From assembly GCA_946479075.1 (NCBI GenBank), contig CAMLDT010000061.1, positions 1-16,516 on the forward strand: a stretch of 16,516 nt of DNA, given 5' to 3'. The notes below the pieces were generated by a model that made no database searches, had not been told where the DNA came from, and saw nothing but the letters and a program-made list of their open reading frames with translations. The position numbers were made by a program, and so were the translations under genes. The DNA is from an uncultured Polaromonas sp. GTDB taxonomy: Bacteria > Pseudomonadota > Gammaproteobacteria > Burkholderiales > Burkholderiaceae. This document shows, one piece after another, positions 15,206-16,516 of this stretch. Position 1 is the stretch's first letter. Each line of letters starts with the position of its first letter.

Positions 15206-16256
15206 AAAATTGCGCGACCTCATCGGGGGGCAGCTTCATTTCATGCGGCACCGCCTGGCCTGGCCGCTGTTGACGCTGTTCCTGCTGCTGGCGGTGAACA
15301 CCGCGTTCAATGCCAGTTTCCTGCATCTGGAGTGGCGCGACGGGCACCTGTACGGCAGCCTCATTGACATTCTCAACCGCGCGGCGCCGCTGGTGTTGGT
15401 GTCGCTGGGAATGACGCTGGTGATCGCCACCCGCGGCATCGATATTTCGGTCGGGGCCGTGGTGGCCATTGCGGCCGCGGTGGCGGCCTGGATGATAGGC
15501 GGGTCGGTATCAGGCCATGTGAGCCGTTTTCCCCTGCCGCTGGCCATTCTGGGTGCGCTGGGGGCAGCGCTGGTCTGTGGTTTTTGGAATGGCCTGCTGG
15601 TCGCCAGGATCGGTATGCAGCCCATCATTGCCACCCTGATCCTGATGGTCGCCGGGCGCGGGATCGCGCAGCTGATCACCGACGGGCAGATCATCACCAT
15701 CTACTACACCCCGTACTTTTTCCTGGGCGGCGGCTACCTGATGGGGATGCCCTTTTCGCTGTTCATTGCAGCAGCGGTGTTCGCCGCGCTTTACCTGGCA
15801 GTCACACGAACGGCGCTGGGGCTGTTCATTCAGGCTGTCGGCATCAACCCGACGGCAGCGCGCGTGGCTGGCGTGCAGGCCCGCCGCCTGATGGTTGGCG
15901 CCTATGCCTTCTGCGGATTTTGTGCGGGTGTGGCGGGTCTGCTGATCAGCTCCAACGTCAAGAGTGCGGACGGGAACAATGCGGGCCAGCTGCTGGAGCT
16001 CGATGCCATCCTGGCGGTCACCCTGGGCGGGACCGCGCTGACCGGCGGACGCTTCAGCCTGGTGGGCAGCGTCATTGGTGCGCTGATCATCCAGACGCTG
16101 ACGTATGCCATTTATTCGCTGGGCGTGCCGCCCGAAATCAACCTGGTCGTCAAGGCGGTGGTGGTGTTTGTGGTGGTGCTGCTGCAGTCGCCGGAATTCC
16201 GTTCCCAGGCCGGCGCTTTGGTACGCCGGCCGCCGACGCGGGGGATGTTGCCATGA
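15198..16256 (+). CDS. ytfT: Sugar ABC transporter permease, YtfT-like
   Basis: An inner-membrane permease of the RbsC-like family. I choose the ATG at 15198, which overlaps the ytfR end by eight bases and gives 352 residues, close to E. coli YtfT (about 341). In-frame ATGs at 15123 and 15177 would overlap ytfR further without family support; 15243 is a later option. Matches to YtfT include GSLIDILNRAAPLVLVSLGM (53-72 region), TLVIATRGIDISVGAVVAIA, FWNGLLVARIGMQPIIATLI, MVAGRGIAQLITDGQI, AVGINPTAARVAGV, GNNAGQLLELDAILAV, TLGGTALTGGRFSLVGSV and PPEINLVVKAVVV. In E. coli YtfT works with YjfF as a permease pair powered by YtfR. The stop overlaps the next start as ATGA. Confidence 0.92.
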   Translation: MSEKLRDLIGGQLHFMRHRLAWPLLTLFLLLAVNTAFNASFLHLEWRDGHLYGSLIDILNRAAPLVLVSLGMTLVIATRGIDISVGAVVAIAAAVAAWMIGGSVSGHVSRFPLPLAILGALGAALVCGFWNGLLVARIGMQPIIATLILMVAGRGIAQLITDGQIITIYYTPYFFLGGGYLMGMPFSLFIAAAVFAALYLAVTRTALGLFIQAVGINPTAARVAGVQARRLMVGAYAFCGFCAGVAGLLISSNVKSADGNNAGQLLELDAILAVTLGGTALTGGRFSLVGSVIGALIIQTLTYAIYSLGVPPEINLVVKAVVVFVVVLLQSPEFRSQAGALVRRPPTRGMLP

Positions 16257-16516
16257 GCACGGACGCATCCGTATCAGTGCGGTCTGAAAAATCCATCGCC
16301 GCCGGGCCGGCGCCACGGTGGGCGGGGCCCCGCTTCAATCGCAAGTACCTTCCGCTGGCCGCCACCATATCGCTGTTTCTAGCCATGGCCACTACCGGCT
16401 CGGTGCTCTACAGCGGATTTTTTTCGGCGCAGGTGTTTCTCAACCTGCTGATCGACAACGCCTTCCTCATCATCGTTGCGGTGGGCATGACCTTTGTCAT
16501 TCTGTCGGGAGGCATC
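16253..16516 (+). CDS. yjfF: Sugar ABC transporter permease, YjfF-like, N-terminal part (cut by window edge)
   Basis: The frame opens at the ATG at 16253, overlapping the ytfT stop as ATGA, and runs 88 codons without a stop to the window end. After a hydrophilic stretch of about 30 residues, rich in Ala, Ser, Arg and Pro, a first membrane segment starts at YLPLAATISLFLAMATTGSV. The segment NLLIDNAFLIIVAVGMTFVI (65-84 region) followed by LSGGI matches E. coli YjfF nearly word for word from memory. The N-terminal hydrophilic extension is longer than in E. coli YjfF, so a later start cannot be excluded, although the ATGA coupling favours 16253. It would be the second permease of the YtfQ-YtfR-YtfT importer. 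The remaining three quarters of the gene lie outside the window. Confidence 0.88.
   Translation, partial: MSTDASVSVRSEKSIAAGPAPRWAGPRFNRKYLPLAATISLFLAMATTGSVLYSGFFSAQVFLNLLIDNAFLIIVAVGMTFVILSGGI

Noticed and set aside
15510..16316. 268-codon minus-strand frame opposite ytfT
   Set aside because: Antisense to a clear permease; composition is Gln/His/Arg rich with no membrane segments or known motif.

Overview
This window looks like chromosomal DNA of a high-GC betaproteobacterium of the order Burkholderiales, most likely Comamonadaceae (Polaromonas, Rhodoferax, Variovorax or Acidovorax type). The grounds are the protein style, the strong GC bias, and two intergenic elements (about 793-861 and 6092-6175) that resemble short dispersed repeats I recall from Comamonadaceae genomes. 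The genus cannot be fixed by eye.

Layout. (1) 1-748, minus: the 5' part of argS, cut by the window edge. (2) 878-3100, minus: a CaiB/BaiF-type CoA transferase followed by a LysR regulator, separated by 63 bp that hold repeated TAATCG motifs. (3) 3223-5147, minus: an aldose 1-epimerase and an SMP-30 family sugar lactonase. (4) 5279-6091, plus: an SDR sugar dehydrogenase resembling Caulobacter D-xylose dehydrogenase XylB, divergent from the lactonase across an AT-rich promoter region with an inverted repeat. (5) 6092-6195: hairpin-rich repeat between convergent genes. (6) 6196-7155, minus: a second LysR regulator. (7) 7258-16516, plus: a long operon, divergent from that regulator, encoding an aldehyde dehydrogenase of the alpha-ketoglutarate semialdehyde type, a YtfQ-like binding protein, a ChvE-like binding protein, GguA-like ATPase, GguB-like permease, YtfR-like ATPase, YtfT-like permease, and the start of a YjfF-like permease cut by the window edge. 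No gap between genes exceeds about 131 bases.

How it works together (inference from families). Two sugar ABC importers are encoded in one operon, with the ChvE-GguA-GguB set placed inside the YtfQ-YtfR-YtfT-YjfF set. Imported aldose would be anomerised by the epimerase, oxidised at C1 by the SDR, the lactone opened by the SMP-30 lactonase, and the resulting aldonate dehydrated twice by enzymes not present here (probably just outside the window). The ALDH would then oxidise alpha-ketoglutarate semialdehyde to alpha-ketoglutarate. This is the non-phosphorylative (Weimberg-type) route for pentoses such as D-xylose or L-arabinose. The exact sugar is not decided by the sequence; galactose or fucose routes are alternatives. 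The divergent LysR (6196-7155) is the natural candidate regulator, as GbpR is for chvE in Agrobacterium.

I see no CRISPR array, tRNA, rRNA, insertion sequence or phage gene. The most unusual aspects are the nested two-transporter arrangement, the two hairpins and TTG start at the ChvE/GguA junction, and the paired palindromes in the divergent control regions.
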